A stretch of DNA of 64,000 nucleotides from an uncultured Burkholderiales bacterium (lineage in GTDB: Bacteria > Pseudomonadota > Gammaproteobacteria > Burkholderiales > Burkholderiaceae_C), in assembly GCA_903886485.1 (NCBI GenBank), contig CAISMH010000003.1, forward strand, positions 1 through 64,000. The letters run 5' to 3'. A model generated the notes under the pieces. That model worked only from the letters and a program-made list of their open reading frames with translations. It ran no database searches and was not told the origin of the DNA. Position numbers and translations under genes: made by a program. This document shows, piece after piece, positions 33,518 to 43,026 of this stretch (positions within the stretch are counted from its first letter, which is position 1; every line of letters begins with the position of its first letter).

Positions 33518-36500
33518 TTAACGGGCGGGACTGTCAGAGCCTGACGACCATGTGTGCTTTAGCCACTCGGCCAAATCATCCAAATAGCAGTACACCACAG
33601 GGACGACCACTAAAGTCAACAAAGACGAGGTAATCACCCCGCCAATCACGGCTTGACCCATGGGGGCGCGTTGTTCAGAGCCCTCCGACAAGGCAAATGC
33701 CAAAGGCACCATGCCAAAAATCATGGCCAGCGTGGTCATCAAAATCGGGCGTAATCGCACCTCGGCGGCCAGCAACAACGCGTCGTGACGGCTCAGGCCG
33801 GGTTTGACAGAGCCATCGGCTTGCTCCTGCGGTTCACGCGCACGGATCGCAAAGTCGACCAACAAAATGGCATTCTTGGTGACCAAGCCCATCAGCATGA
33901 TGACGCCAATCACCGAAAACATCGACAAGCTAGAGCCAAACAGCAGCAAAGCCAGCACCACGCCAATCAGCGTGAGGGGCAGGGCGGTCATCAAGGCCAT
34001 GGGTTGCAAAAAGCTTTTGAACTGACTCGCCAGAATCATGTAGATGAACACAATGGCCAGCAGCAATGCCGAAATGGCGTAGTCAAACGACTCCTGCATG
34101 CTCTTGGTCGAGCCGCCAAATTGGTAACGGTAGCCAGGTGGCATTTGAATGCCGTCCATGACTTTGCGAATGTCCGCAGATACCTCGCCCGTCGATCGGC
34201 TGTAGACGTTGGCGTTGATCGCCACCTCACGCATCAGATCTCGGCGGTTGATTTGGTTCGGACCCGTGCCTTCTTGCAGGGTGGCCACTTGGTTCAGGCG
34301 CGCTACCCGAGGACTGCCATCGGCGTTGGTGCCGAGCGTGAAAGGCAGGCGTTCTAAATCTTGCAAAGCGTCGCGCGCGTTGGGGGCCAAGCGCACATTG
34401 ACATCGTAAGTTTGGTCGTCGGCCGCACGCCAGTTGGTCACCGTTTGCCCTGCGACCAAGATACGCAATTGGCTGGCCACACTGCCCAGTGACAGGCCGA
34501 GGTCGTTGGCGGCTTCGCGTTGCACGTTCACTTCCACCGTGGGTTTGTTAGGTTTGACGCTGGAGTCCAAATCCACCAAGCCCGGAATGGTGCGCAGCTG
34601 ATCCAAGGCCTGTGTGGTCAGACGTTCCAGCTCGCGCAAGTCGCTGCCTTGCAGCGAGAACTCCACTTGCTTGTTGCCCCCCACGCTGTCGACCAAGCCC
34701 ACGTGCGTGACCGTGATACCCGGCACCAGTCGCAAGCGCTCGCGCAACACGGCAGAGAGTTCGTCCACCGAGCGTTTGCGGTCCTTGCGGTCGATCAAGC
34801 GGATGTAAATGTTGGCGTAGATCTTGCCATTGGCGGCTCCCGTGTTGATGGTGGCGAGGGTGTAGCGCACCTCTGGGAACTCGCGAATGATGGCTTCGAC
34901 TTGCTGGGCTTTGGCCTCTGTCACTTCTAAGGAGGAGCCCACGGGGGTGTTGAAGTTGACGGTGGTCTCAGAAAAGTCGGCCCTGGGCACAAACTCGGTG
35001 CCCAAGAGCGGGACCATCAAAAGGCTGACCACAAAGGTGCCCACAGCCAAACCTACTGTGGCGCGCTTGTGATCTAAAGCCCATTTCAAAATGTGTTGGT
35101 ACAGACCCACCAGTCGGTCGGTTGTTTTTTCAAACCAGGCGGTGATGGGCGCGATGGTGCGGTCGTAAAACGTGTTCGATGGTCCGTGCTGCCCATGCGC
35201 ATGAATCGACGGATCGTGCCAAACGGATGACAGCATGGGGTCCAGCGTGAAGCTCACCAGCATGGAGATCATCACGGCCGCGACGATGGTGAGTCCGAAC
35301 TCGTGGAAAAACTTGCCAATGATGCCGCCCATGAAGCCAATGGGTAAAAACACCGCCACGATCGACAGCGTGGTCGACAACACGGCCAAGCCAATTTCTT
35401 GTGTGCCGTCCATCGCAGCTTGGAAAGGGGCCTTGCCCATTTGCACATGGCGCACGATGTTTTCGCGCACCACGATGGCGTCATCAATCAGCAAGCCCAC
35501 GCACAGGGACAAGGCCATCAAGGTGATCATGTTGATGGTGAAGCCAAAGATGTACATGAACAAAAACGTGCCAATGATGGCGATTGGCAGCGTGAGTCCC
35601 GTGATCACCGTTGAGCGCCACGAGTTCAAAAATAAAAACACGATCAACACAGTCAGCAACGCACCCTCGATCAGGGTTTGGCGCACATTGGCAACACCCA
35701 CGCGAATGGCGCGCGAGCCGTCTTGCACTTCTGCGAGACGCACGCCGTCGGGCAGCTGTGACTTCATTTGTGCAACGGTCTGGTTGAGTCCATCAATCAC
35801 GTCGATGGTGTTTTCGTCTTGCGCTTTTTGCACCGTGATCAGCAAGGTGCGCTGGCCGTTGTAAAGCGCGAGGCTCTCCACCTCTTGGGCGCCATCTTGA
35901 ACGGTGGCGACTTGGTTCAGTCGAATCGGTGTGGTGTTTTTACGCGCCACGATGATTTGCCCAAAGTCTTCTGGACGCAGCATGCGACCTTGAATTTGAA
36001 TCACTCGGTCTTGCTGCAAGGAGCGCAGACTGCCGACCGGCAGGTCTTGGCTTTCCGTTTGAACGGCACTCACCACTTGCTCGGCACTGATGCCTAAAGA
36101 CTCCATGGCTTGTGGGTTCAAGTACAAATTGATTTCCCGCTTGGTGCCGCCCACCAAGGCCACCGAGCCCACGCCACGCACGTTTTCTAGACGTTTCTTC
36201 AGCACTTGGTCCGCCCAGTTGGTCATCTCAACGGCCGAGATGGGCTTGCCATTTTTCGGTGTGTCGGGCATCACCGCCAATGACCAAATGGCACGGCTGG
36301 ACGGATCAAATCGCAAGACCTTGGGTTCCTTCACATCATCGCGCAAGGAGGGGCGGATCGCCGCGACTTTCTCGCGGACATCGTCAGCAGCTTTGCGCGC
36401 ATCGACGTAGAGCTGAAACTCCACCACCACCACGGACTGACCTTCATAGCTGCGTGAGGTCAGGTTATTGATGCCGGCAATGGCGTTGACGCCTTCTTCA

Positions 36501-36700
36501 ATTTTTTTGCTGACTTCGCTCTCTACGATTTCCGGCGATGCGCCCGGATATTCGGTGGTGATGACCACCACGGGGAACTCAATGTTGGGGAACTGGTCAA
36601 TCTTCAAGCGTTGGTAGGAAAACAAACCCAGCACCACCAAAGCCAGCATCAGCATGGTCGCAAAGACCGGATTTCTCAGACTGACTTTGGTGAACCACAT
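33518..36700 (-). CDS. RND efflux permease, HAE1 type
   Basis: The 1060-residue protein starts with the first transmembrane helix after MWFTKVSLRNPVFATMLML, has two large periplasmic loops and the usual twelve helices. Signatures include GVNAIAGINNLTSRSYEGQS, the central GLLIDDAIVVRENI (with the proton-relay aspartates in DD) and the later LMGLVTKNAILLVDFA. It pumps amphipathic compounds out of the periplasm with the fusion protein encoded just upstream and the TolC-family channel downstream. Substrate spectrum cannot be predicted. Fifteen bases separate it from the fusion protein gene. Confidence 0.94.
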   Translation of the reverse strand: MWFTKVSLRNPVFATMLMLALVVLGLFSYQRLKIDQFPNIEFPVVVITTEYPGASPEIVESEVSKKIEEGVNAIAGINNLTSRSYEGQSVVVVEFQLYVDARKAADDVREKVAAIRPSLRDDVKEPKVLRFDPSSRAIWSLAVMPDTPKNGKPISAVEMTNWADQVLKKRLENVRGVGSVALVGGTKREINLYLNPQAMESLGISAEQVVSAVQTESQDLPVGSLRSLQQDRVIQIQGRMLRPEDFGQIIVARKNTTPIRLNQVATVQDGAQEVESLALYNGQRTLLITVQKAQDENTIDVIDGLNQTVAQMKSQLPDGVRLAEVQDGSRAIRVGVANVRQTLIEGALLTVLIVFLFLNSWRSTVITGLTLPIAIIGTFLFMYIFGFTINMITLMALSLCVGLLIDDAIVVRENIVRHVQMGKAPFQAAMDGTQEIGLAVLSTTLSIVAVFLPIGFMGGIIGKFFHEFGLTIVAAVMISMLVSFTLDPMLSSVWHDPSIHAHGQHGPSNTFYDRTIAPITAWFEKTTDRLVGLYQHILKWALDHKRATVGLAVGTFVVSLLMVPLLGTEFVPRADFSETTVNFNTPVGSSLEVTEAKAQQVEAIIREFPEVRYTLATINTGAANGKIYANIYIRLIDRKDRKRSVDELSAVLRERLRLVPGITVTHVGLVDSVGGNKQVEFSLQGSDLRELERLTTQALDQLRTIPGLVDLDSSVKPNKPTVEVNVQREAANDLGLSLGSVASQLRILVAGQTVTNWRAADDQTYDVNVRLAPNARDALQDLERLPFTLGTNADGSPRVARLNQVATLQEGTGPNQINRRDLMREVAINANVYSRSTGEVSADIRKVMDGIQMPPGYRYQFGGSTKSMQESFDYAISALLLAIVFIYMILASQFKSFLQPMALMTALPLTLIGVVLALLLFGSSLSMFSVIGVIMLMGLVTKNAILLVDFAIRAREPQEQADGSVKPGLSRHDALLLAAEVRLRPILMTTLAMIFGMVPLAFALSEGSEQRAPMGQAVIGGVITSSLLTLVVVPVVYCYLDDLAEWLKHTWSSGSDSPAR

Positions 36701-36715
36701 GCGGCGTTTACTGCT

Positions 36716-37879
36716 TTACGGGGCGGTGCGCGGGGCCGACGCGGTGAACTTCACAGCCATGCCTGCGCGCAAAGCACCCACGTGGCCTTGGAGTACCAAG
36801 CTGCCTTCATTCAAACCTGTCACGCCCACCATGACTTCTGAATCTGGCTGGGACAAGTCCATGCCGCGTGCGCCCAGCGTCACCGTTTTATGCACCACTT
36901 GTTGTCGCTCACCCTCAGCTTCGACCACTTGCACATAAGGCTGGGCGCGGTCGGTCCGCACGGCTGACAAGGGGACGGCGAGGACACGGCTTTTGTCCAA
37001 TCCCAAAATGCCTTTGGCGAACAAACCGTGGCGCAGGCCGTTGGCTTTGTCGAGGACCAAATAGATCAACACACTGCGGCTGCCAGTTTGCGCGCTAGGA
37101 CTGATGCGCTTGACTGTGGCGGTGACAGTTTCTTTGCGGTCTTCGATTTGCAGCGTTGCGACTTGGCCCACGCGCACATCCATGGATTCGCTGGGGCTCA
37201 AGGGCACTTCAACTTCGAGTTGACTCAAGTCCACCAATTCCATGATCTTCGCGTCAATCGCGACGCGCTCGCCCACTTGGGCCGCACGTCCTGAAACAAT
37301 CCCCGCAAACGGCGCGCGTAAGGTGGCGTCATCCAGTGCTTTGCGAGCAACTTCTGCACCTGCGATGGCCGCTTTTTGGGTGGCGATGGCACCTTGGTAA
37401 GACGCCATGGAGTTATCCATGGCCGTTTGCGAAATGAAGCCTTGACCGACCAGTGCCTTGTTGCTGTCCCACTGCCGCTGCGCAATTTCCATTTGTGATT
37501 TGGCTGCGCTGGCTTGCTCTGCGGCTTGTTGCCAGCGACGTTGGTATTCGGTGGGGTCGATGCGTGCCAGCACATCCCCAGCCTTCACGGCATCGCCTTC
37601 GCGGGCCACCACTTCTTTGAGCTCGCCTGCCACGCGCGCTTTGATCACCGCATAGTTCACCGCTTTGACCGTGCCTGACACGGCCAAGCCTTGGGTGATG
37701 TCGCGCAGCTCGGCTTTCATCACATCGCTGTTGGCCAGCTCGATGTGGGTTTGGGCTGCCATGGGGGAGGTGGCAGCGGCCTGCTGTGCGTGTTTGTTGC
37801 TCACAGCACGCCACACAGCACCGAGCAGGGCCAAGGTGATGACCGCAGCAAAAATCCAGCGAGGTTGGATGGTCTTCAT
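36716..37879 (-). CDS. RND membrane fusion protein
   Basis: The ATG at 37879 overlaps the tetR stop by four bases. The longer frame to 37993 lies in the regulator and is not used. The protein starts MKTIQPRWIFAAVITLALLG (single membrane anchor). The lipoyl half-motif LKEVVAREGDAVKAGDVLARID, a long helical hairpin, ATLRAPFAGIVSGRAAQVGE and the beta-barrel region LSQLEVEVPLSPSE follow, as in MexA/AcrA-like periplasmic adaptors. It links the pump to the TolC-type channel. Confidence 0.93.
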   Translation of the reverse strand: MKTIQPRWIFAAVITLALLGAVWRAVSNKHAQQAAATSPMAAQTHIELANSDVMKAELRDITQGLAVSGTVKAVNYAVIKARVAGELKEVVAREGDAVKAGDVLARIDPTEYQRRWQQAAEQASAAKSQMEIAQRQWDSNKALVGQGFISQTAMDNSMASYQGAIATQKAAIAGAEVARKALDDATLRAPFAGIVSGRAAQVGERVAIDAKIMELVDLSQLEVEVPLSPSESMDVRVGQVATLQIEDRKETVTATVKRISPSAQTGSRSVLIYLVLDKANGLRHGLFAKGILGLDKSRVLAVPLSAVRTDRAQPYVQVVEAEGERQQVVHKTVTLGARGMDLSQPDSEVMVGVTGLNEGSLVLQGHVGALRAGMAVKFTASAPRTAP

Positions 37880-38538
37880 CGGGCGTTGTTTGTTTGCATG
37901 CCGTTGAGTAACAAATCCACATGCATGTGAATAAATTCCTGCGCGTCCATGATCCGAGCCGACGCTGCGCAAGCGCCCATCGAGTGTTTCCACATCATCA
38001 AAAAAATCATGGGTGCAATGAGGCTGAACACCGTTTTGTGGCTTTCCATGTGAACAAACTCACCGCTGTCTACCCCGCGTTGCAAGATGCTTTGCAGCAA
38101 GGCCGTGCCCGGCGCAACCACTTCTTTTTGGTAAAACTCAGCGATTTCAGGAAAGTTCTGAGCTTCGCCAATGACCAGTTTTACGATGCCGCTGGCAGGT
38201 GTGTTGCCGACGTTGAGCCACCACAAATCCATGGCGTGGTGCAGCATCTCGGCACTGCTGCCCGCGAAGGTTTTGAACTCTTCGTTCCAAGCAGGGAACA
38301 AGTTGGCGATGTTTTCGCGAATCACCGCTTTGAACAGGTCTTCCTTGCTTTGGAAATACAAAAACAGAGTTCCCTTCGACACACCTGCGCGCGTTGCCAC
38401 TTCTTCGACGCGTGTGGCGGCAAAGCCTTTTTCCACAAACAGGTCGAGTGCTGCCTTGACGAGTTCGCCTGGGCGCGCTTCTTTGCGACGCTCTCTTTTG
38501 GGCGGAGTTTCAGGGACGTGGAGGGTGGGGGATGACAC
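37876..38538 (-). CDS. TetR/AcrR-family repressor
   Basis: Residues 25-75 form the HTH (AALDLFVEKGFAATRVEEVA, RAGVSKGTLFLYFQSKEDLF). The C-terminal ligand domain has MDLWWLNVGNTPASGIVKLV and FPEIAEFYQKEVV segments. It starts with GTG and overlaps the fusion protein gene. A near-perfect palindrome 10-30 bases upstream (38549-38568) fits autoregulation, so it probably represses the whole efflux operon until a substrate binds. Confidence 0.93.
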   Translation of the reverse strand: MSSPTLHVPETPPKRERRKEARPGELVKAALDLFVEKGFAATRVEEVATRAGVSKGTLFLYFQSKEDLFKAVIRENIANLFPAWNEEFKTFAGSSAEMLHHAMDLWWLNVGNTPASGIVKLVIGEAQNFPEIAEFYQKEVVAPGTALLQSILQRGVDSGEFVHMESHKTVFSLIAPMIFLMMWKHSMGACAASARIMDAQEFIHMHVDLLLNGMQTNNAR

Positions 38539-38548
38539 AAGATTTGGT

Positions 38549-38568
38549 TAATGACTGCTTGGTTATTA
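38549..38568. promoter_or_regulatory. Likely TetR operator
   Basis: TAATGAC-N6-GTTATTA has 6 of 7 complementary arm bases in an AT-rich stretch, placed just upstream of the tetR start and between it and msrA. Confidence 0.6.
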
Positions 38569-38654
38569 CTGTAGCATTTAATTCTTTTTTGGCATTCACC
38601 CGCAGCGAAGGCCCGCGAGCACCCAGGATAGCTGCGGCCCTAGAATCGGCAGCC

Positions 38655-39212
38655 ATGACAAACACCAACACCACGGCTGCGCCTACCAAAGTCATCACCC
38701 TTGGGGGCGGATGTTTTTGGTGCACGGAGGCTGTGTTTGTTCGCGTCAAGGGCGTGCAAGCGGTGACCTCTGGCTACACCAACGGCCACGTGCTTCATCC
38801 CACCTATGCGCAAGTGTGTGAGGGCAGCACAGGTCACAACGAGGTGGTGCGCGTGGTGTATGACCCGCAAGTCATCGGTTTGCGCGAGTTGTTGGAAATC
38901 TTCTTTGTGATTCACGACCCAACCAGCTTGAACCGTCAAGGCCACGACGTGGGAACGCAGTACCGCAGTGGCATTTACCTGAGCGACGAGGCTGACCGTG
39001 AGGTCGCCCAGCAGGTGTTGGACGAGGTCAACACAGCCTTGTCAGGGCGTGTGGTGACGGAGTTGCAGATGTTGCACAACTACGCAGACGCCGAGGGCTA
39101 TCACCAAGACTACTTTGAGCGCAACCCGCATCTTGGCTATTGCGCCATGGTGTTGGCGCCCAAAGTTCAGAAGTTTGTGCAGACGTTTGCGGACAAGGTC
39201 AAGCATGGCTGA
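38655..39212 (+). CDS. msrA: Peptide methionine sulfoxide reductase A
   Basis: The ATG at 38655 gives a 185-residue protein with the catalytic GGGCFWCTEAVF at residue 17, then GYTNGHVLHPTYAQVC, HNEVVRVVYDP and the FFVIHDPTSLNRQG and GTQYRSGIYL motifs, all conserved in MsrA. It reduces S-methionine sulfoxide. The in-frame upstream extension lacks conserved sequence. The next gene overlaps by eight bases. Confidence 0.93.
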   Translation: MTNTNTTAAPTKVITLGGGCFWCTEAVFVRVKGVQAVTSGYTNGHVLHPTYAQVCEGSTGHNEVVRVVYDPQVIGLRELLEIFFVIHDPTSLNRQGHDVGTQYRSGIYLSDEADREVAQQVLDEVNTALSGRVVTELQMLHNYADAEGYHQDYFERNPHLGYCAMVLAPKVQKFVQTFADKVKHG

Positions 39213-39594
39213 CGCGCTGCGCTGGCTGCCAGTGAGCCTCAGTCTGCGTGTCATGCGACGCGCGCTGCTGGTCTTGCTGACTGCGTTGGTGTTGGTGCAA
39301 ACCGTTGGCGTGTTGCACCGTGTGGCGCATGCGTCGAGCAATGCGCATGCGTTGGCTGCAGAGGCCTCGGGCGCAGCTGAGTTGAGCCACCCATGGAGCC
39401 GCTTGTGGGCTGACCACAGCAGCTTGGCCGATTGCCAATTGTTTGATCAAGCCTGCCCAGACCTGCTGCATAGCGCGGGGTTGAGCGCCGTGGCGCCGTC
39501 TGCTGTGCATGTGTGGCAAGCCTTGGCTTTGCATGCACGCGTCGCACTGTTCGAGCGTTTCTATGCGGCCCGCGGCCCGCCTGCTGACTACTGA
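39205..39594 (+). CDS. DUF2946-like small exported protein, 129 aa
   Basis: The start ATG overlaps the msrA stop. A hydrophobic N-terminal segment (RRALLVLLTALVLVQTVGVL) and then the HRVAHA motif resemble DUF2946 proteins, which are often encoded next to TonB-dependent metal receptors. Two cysteines (DCQLFDQACPDLL) could bind metal. Here the next gene is such a receptor, 70 bases away, so the link is plausible. Role unknown. Confidence 0.6.
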   Translation: MADALRWLPVSLSLRVMRRALLVLLTALVLVQTVGVLHRVAHASSNAHALAAEASGAAELSHPWSRLWADHSSLADCQLFDQACPDLLHSAGLSAVAPSAVHVWQALALHARVALFERFYAARGPPADY

Positions 39595-39664
39595 AATAGA
39601 CATTCTTGGCATCTTTGGCGCAACGCCGAAGGTGTGGTCATTGTTCAGTGAGTAGGTTTTTTTC

Positions 39665-41773
39665 ATGCATCCATTTTTCATGCGCACCGCGACCGCGGCG
39701 GCGATCTTCGTCATGTTGGGCCAGTTCAGCCGAGAGGCTTGTGCACAAGCGACAACCTCACTCGACGAGGTCACCATCACCTCGCGCACCGCAGATCGCG
39801 CCCCCCTCATCGCGCCCACACAGCAGTTGTCAGGCGCCGCCTTGACGCAGCGCCAAGGGAGCACCTTGGGCGAGACCCTAGATAACTTGCCCGGTATTGC
39901 CAACAGCTCGTTCGGGCCCAATGTGGGACGTCCTGTGATTCACGGCTTAGATGGCGAACGCGTGTTGTTGCTGCAAAACGGCGGCGCGAACATGGACGTG
40001 TCGGGCCTGAGCTTTGACCACGCGGTGCCGATAGATCCACTCACGACGGAACGCATTGAAGTGCTGCAAGGCCCAGAAACGCTGCTCTACGGCGGTGGCG
40101 CCATGGGCGGCGTGGTGAATGTGATTGACAACCGGATATCGCGTGAGCGTGCATTTGAGCGCGAGGGGGGCGTGATGGGCAAGGCCGAGTTGCGCACGGG
40201 CGGGGCTGCACGTGAGCGCAGCAACGGGGCCATGGTGGAGACAGGCAACGACCGCTTTGCCTTGCATGTGGATGCCTTTGACCGCGGCACTCAAAACCTG
40301 CAAGTGCCCAAAGACATGGCTTGCCGTGGCATCACACAAGGCCGTGTGTGCAACTCGGCCAGTGCCACCCAAGGCGGCGCTGTCGGGGGCACCTTGTTGT
40401 TTGACCAAGGTTACTTGGGATTTGCCACCAGTGATTACCGCAGCAACTACGGCACGGTCGCAGAGCCGACCGTGACCATCGACATGCGACGCTTGCACCA
40501 TCAATTGGAAGGTGAGTTGCGCGAGCTAGGCCCTGTGCTGCAAGCGCTCAAGTTTCAGTGGGGTCGCACCAACTACACGCATACCGAGTGGGATGGCGCT
40601 GTCGCAGGTACCCGCTTTGACAATGTCGGCCATGACGTGCGTGTCGAAGCACGTCAGCGTGCGCAGACGTTGGGCCGTGGCTTGCAGTTAGATGGGGTGG
40701 TCGGCTTGCAAAGCGAGGCCAACCGACTCGCAACGCAAGGCAGCGAGGCTTTTGTGCCCGCCAGCCTCACCCAGAGCACCGCCCTGTTTGGCTATCAAGC
40801 TTTGAAAACCGATGTGGCGCAATTCAATGCGGCCGTGCGTACCGAGTCTGTGTCAGTGCAGTCGATGGCGAATGGGGATGCCGTGCGTTTTCCCGAGTCC
40901 AACAAACAATTCCAACCCCTGAGTGTGGCTGTCGGCGCTGCGCGCAATTGGCGAGAGGATGAGGCGCAAAACGGTTGGCAAACGTCGAGCCACGTGAGTT
41001 GGCGCCAGCGTGCCCCCAAAGACTATGAGCTCTTTGCCAAAGGCCCGCATGCCGCGACGGGCACGTTTGAGGTGGGCAACAGCAACTTGGGGCTAGAGAA
41101 GGGCACACAGTTGGACGCGGGCGCGCAGTGGCAAGGCGGGCCGCACAAAGCGGGCCTCACCGCTTACACCGCACGTTTTGGCAATTACTTGTCTTTGCAA
41201 CCAGCAGATGTCGGGGCGTTCAGTGCCTACAACCCCGACCATTTGCCTGGCTACCAATACCAAGGCGTACAAGCGCGTTTTGTCGGTCTGGAGTCCAACG
41301 CCAAGTTGCGCATGGTGGGGGGGCAGCAAGCGTTGTGGTCTGCCAACGCCGCGCATGGTGCGATGGACTTAGAGCTGCGTGGGGATGTGGTGCGTGCCGA
41401 TGATTTGACTCACAACCAGCCCATGCCTCGCATCGCGCCCATGCGCGTGGGCACAGATGCGGTGTGGACGTATCACGCATGGGGCGCACGCTTTGGCTTC
41501 ACCCATGCCGCAGCTCAAAACCGTGTGCCCGACAACGGACCTCAAGCGGGCGTGACCACGCAGAGCTACACCATGTGGAATGCGGGCGTGAACTATCACA
41601 CACGCGCTGCCCAAACGAATTGGATGCTGTTCGCCAAGTTGGATAACTTGACCAACAAGTTGGCGTATTCATCCACCTCGGTGTTGACCCAAACCATGGC
41701 CACGAACACACCGCCCAATGCGCCGCCCTTGGCGGGACGCAGTTTGAAACTGGGTTTGCAAGTCAGCTTCTAA
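39665..41773 (+). CDS. TonB-dependent receptor, ZnuD-like
   Basis: The protein (702 aa) starts with a signal peptide ending AQA-TTS. A TonB box-like DEVTITSR follows, then the plug with STLGETLDNLPGIANSSFGP, RPVIHGLDGERVLLLQNGGA, DVSGLSFDHAVPIDPLTTERIEVLQGPETLLYGGG and GGVVNVIDNRI. These match the plug of ZnuD, a zinc receptor. The beta-barrel (residues 190-702) ends in a Phe (LQVSF), as required for assembly. It may import zinc or another metal chelate. No obvious Zur box is seen upstream. Confidence 0.85.
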   Translation: MHPFFMRTATAAAIFVMLGQFSREACAQATTSLDEVTITSRTADRAPLIAPTQQLSGAALTQRQGSTLGETLDNLPGIANSSFGPNVGRPVIHGLDGERVLLLQNGGANMDVSGLSFDHAVPIDPLTTERIEVLQGPETLLYGGGAMGGVVNVIDNRISRERAFEREGGVMGKAELRTGGAARERSNGAMVETGNDRFALHVDAFDRGTQNLQVPKDMACRGITQGRVCNSASATQGGAVGGTLLFDQGYLGFATSDYRSNYGTVAEPTVTIDMRRLHHQLEGELRELGPVLQALKFQWGRTNYTHTEWDGAVAGTRFDNVGHDVRVEARQRAQTLGRGLQLDGVVGLQSEANRLATQGSEAFVPASLTQSTALFGYQALKTDVAQFNAAVRTESVSVQSMANGDAVRFPESNKQFQPLSVAVGAARNWREDEAQNGWQTSSHVSWRQRAPKDYELFAKGPHAATGTFEVGNSNLGLEKGTQLDAGAQWQGGPHKAGLTAYTARFGNYLSLQPADVGAFSAYNPDHLPGYQYQGVQARFVGLESNAKLRMVGGQQALWSANAAHGAMDLELRGDVVRADDLTHNQPMPRIAPMRVGTDAVWTYHAWGARFGFTHAAAQNRVPDNGPQAGVTTQSYTMWNAGVNYHTRAAQTNWMLFAKLDNLTNKLAYSSTSVLTQTMATNTPPNAPPLAGRSLKLGLQVSF

Positions 41774-41794
41774 ACAGGATCGATGGCTGTCGGC

Positions 41795-42433
41795 TCAAGG
41801 GGCCAAGCGTTCGCGCACCCAAGCGGTCGCGGTGTCTTGGCGATAACGCAAACGATCATGCAGTCGGCTTTTGCGGCCCTGCCAAAACTCCCATTGATCT
41901 GGCACGAGACGGTAGCCGCCCCAGTGCGGCGGGCGAGGGGGTTGCAATAAAAACTGCGCACCGTACTTGGCTGCGTTGGCAACCAACACGCCACGCCCAT
42001 CAATGACTTGGCTTTGTGGGCTGGCCCAAGCACCAATGCGCGAATCAAGCGGGCGGCTGTTGAAGTAGTCGTCGCTTTCAGCGTCACTGACTTTTTCCAC
42101 CCTACCTTCAATGCGCACCACCCGCTCGAGCTCTACCCAATGAAACTGCAAGGCCGCAAAAGGGTTGCCCGCGAGCTGTTGGCCTTTGCGGCTGGCATAG
42201 TTGGTGAACCACACAATGCCGCGTGCGTCGTAGCCTTTGATCAGCACCACGCGGGTGCTGGGGCGCAGGTCGCTGCTGACCGTGGCCAAGGTCATGGCGT
42301 TGGGTTCCGGCACTTCTGAGGCCATCGCTTCTTTGAGCCATTGGTCGAATTGCTGCATGGGGTCTGCCGCTGAGGCCGACTCGTTGAGTTCGGCGCGTTC
42401 ATAACTTTTGCGAAGGTTGGCGATGTGGTTCAT
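41795..42433 (-). CDS. pdxH: Pyridoxine/pyridoxamine 5'-phosphate oxidase
   Basis: The ATG at 42433 gives 212 residues starting [18 protein letters not shown]. The FMN-binding motifs [23 protein letters not shown] and [18 protein letters not shown], and the C-terminal [20 protein letters not shown] with the WVRERLAP end, are all typical. It oxidises PNP and PMP to pyridoxal phosphate. Single-gene unit, convergent with the TonB receptor gene. Confidence 0.95.
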   Translation of the reverse strand: MNHIANLRKSYERAELNESASAADPMQQFDQWLKEAMASEVPEPNAMTLATVSSDLRPSTRVVLIKGYDARGIVWFTNYASRKGQQLAGNPFAALQFHWVELERVVRIEGRVEKVSDAESDDYFNSRPLDSRIGAWASPQSQVIDGRGVLVANAAKYGAQFLLQPPRPPHWGGYRLVPDQWEFWQGRKSRLHDRLRYRQDTATAWVRERLAP

Positions 42434-42544
42434 GGGTGTATGTGTGTCGTGTGTGACAGATGAAGGGTAAACCCGAGATGGTGTTTCACGCATCGTAAAT
42501 ACTTTTCATTGATACTCCACTGTACTTTTATTGAGGAGACGTTG

Positions 42545-43009
42545 ATGAGTGTCGATTTTCAAATCAATGGCAAAGCCGCCAAGGCCAATGCCGAGACAGA
42601 CACCCCGCTGTTGTGGGTGATCCGTGATGAGTTGGGCCTGACCGGCACCAAGTTCGGTTGCGGCGCTGCGTTGTGTGGTGCTTGTACGGTGCATGTCGAC
42701 GGCAAGCCCGTGCGCTCTTGCCAAACGCCGCTCTCTTCGGTTTCGGGAAAAAAAGTCGCCACTGTGGAGAGTCTCTCCAAGGACAACAGCCATCCACTGC
42801 AAGTCGCGTGGATCAAACACGATGTGCCGCAATGCGGCTACTGCCAATCGGGTCAGCTGATGAGTGCGGCCGCCTTGCTGGCTAAAAACAAAAACCCGAG
42901 CGACACGGACATTGATCAAGCCATGAGCGGCAACCTCTGCCGCTGCGGCACCTACACCCGTGTACGCGCCGCCATCAAAGATGCCGCCGCCATGATGCGC
43001 CAAGCTTGA
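42545..43009 (+). CDS. iorA: Isoquinoline 1-oxidoreductase alpha-type subunit (2Fe-2S)
   Basis: The 154-residue protein has the plant-type [2Fe-2S] motif [21 protein letters not shown] and the second cluster motif [10 protein letters not shown] with [13 protein letters not shown]. This is the small subunit of molybdenum hydroxylases of the isoquinoline/quinoline and aldehyde oxidase type. It passes electrons from the Mo subunit to the acceptor. It is followed 17 bases later by the large subunit. Confidence 0.93.
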   Translation: MSVDFQINGKAAKANAETDTPLLWVIRDELGLTGTKFGCGAALCGACTVHVDGKPVRSCQTPLSSVSGKKVATVESLSKDNSHPLQVAWIKHDVPQCGYCQSGQLMSAAALLAKNKNPSDTDIDQAMSGNLCRCGTYTRVRAAIKDAAAMMRQA

Positions 43010-43026
43010 ACTGCCGGAGACACACC

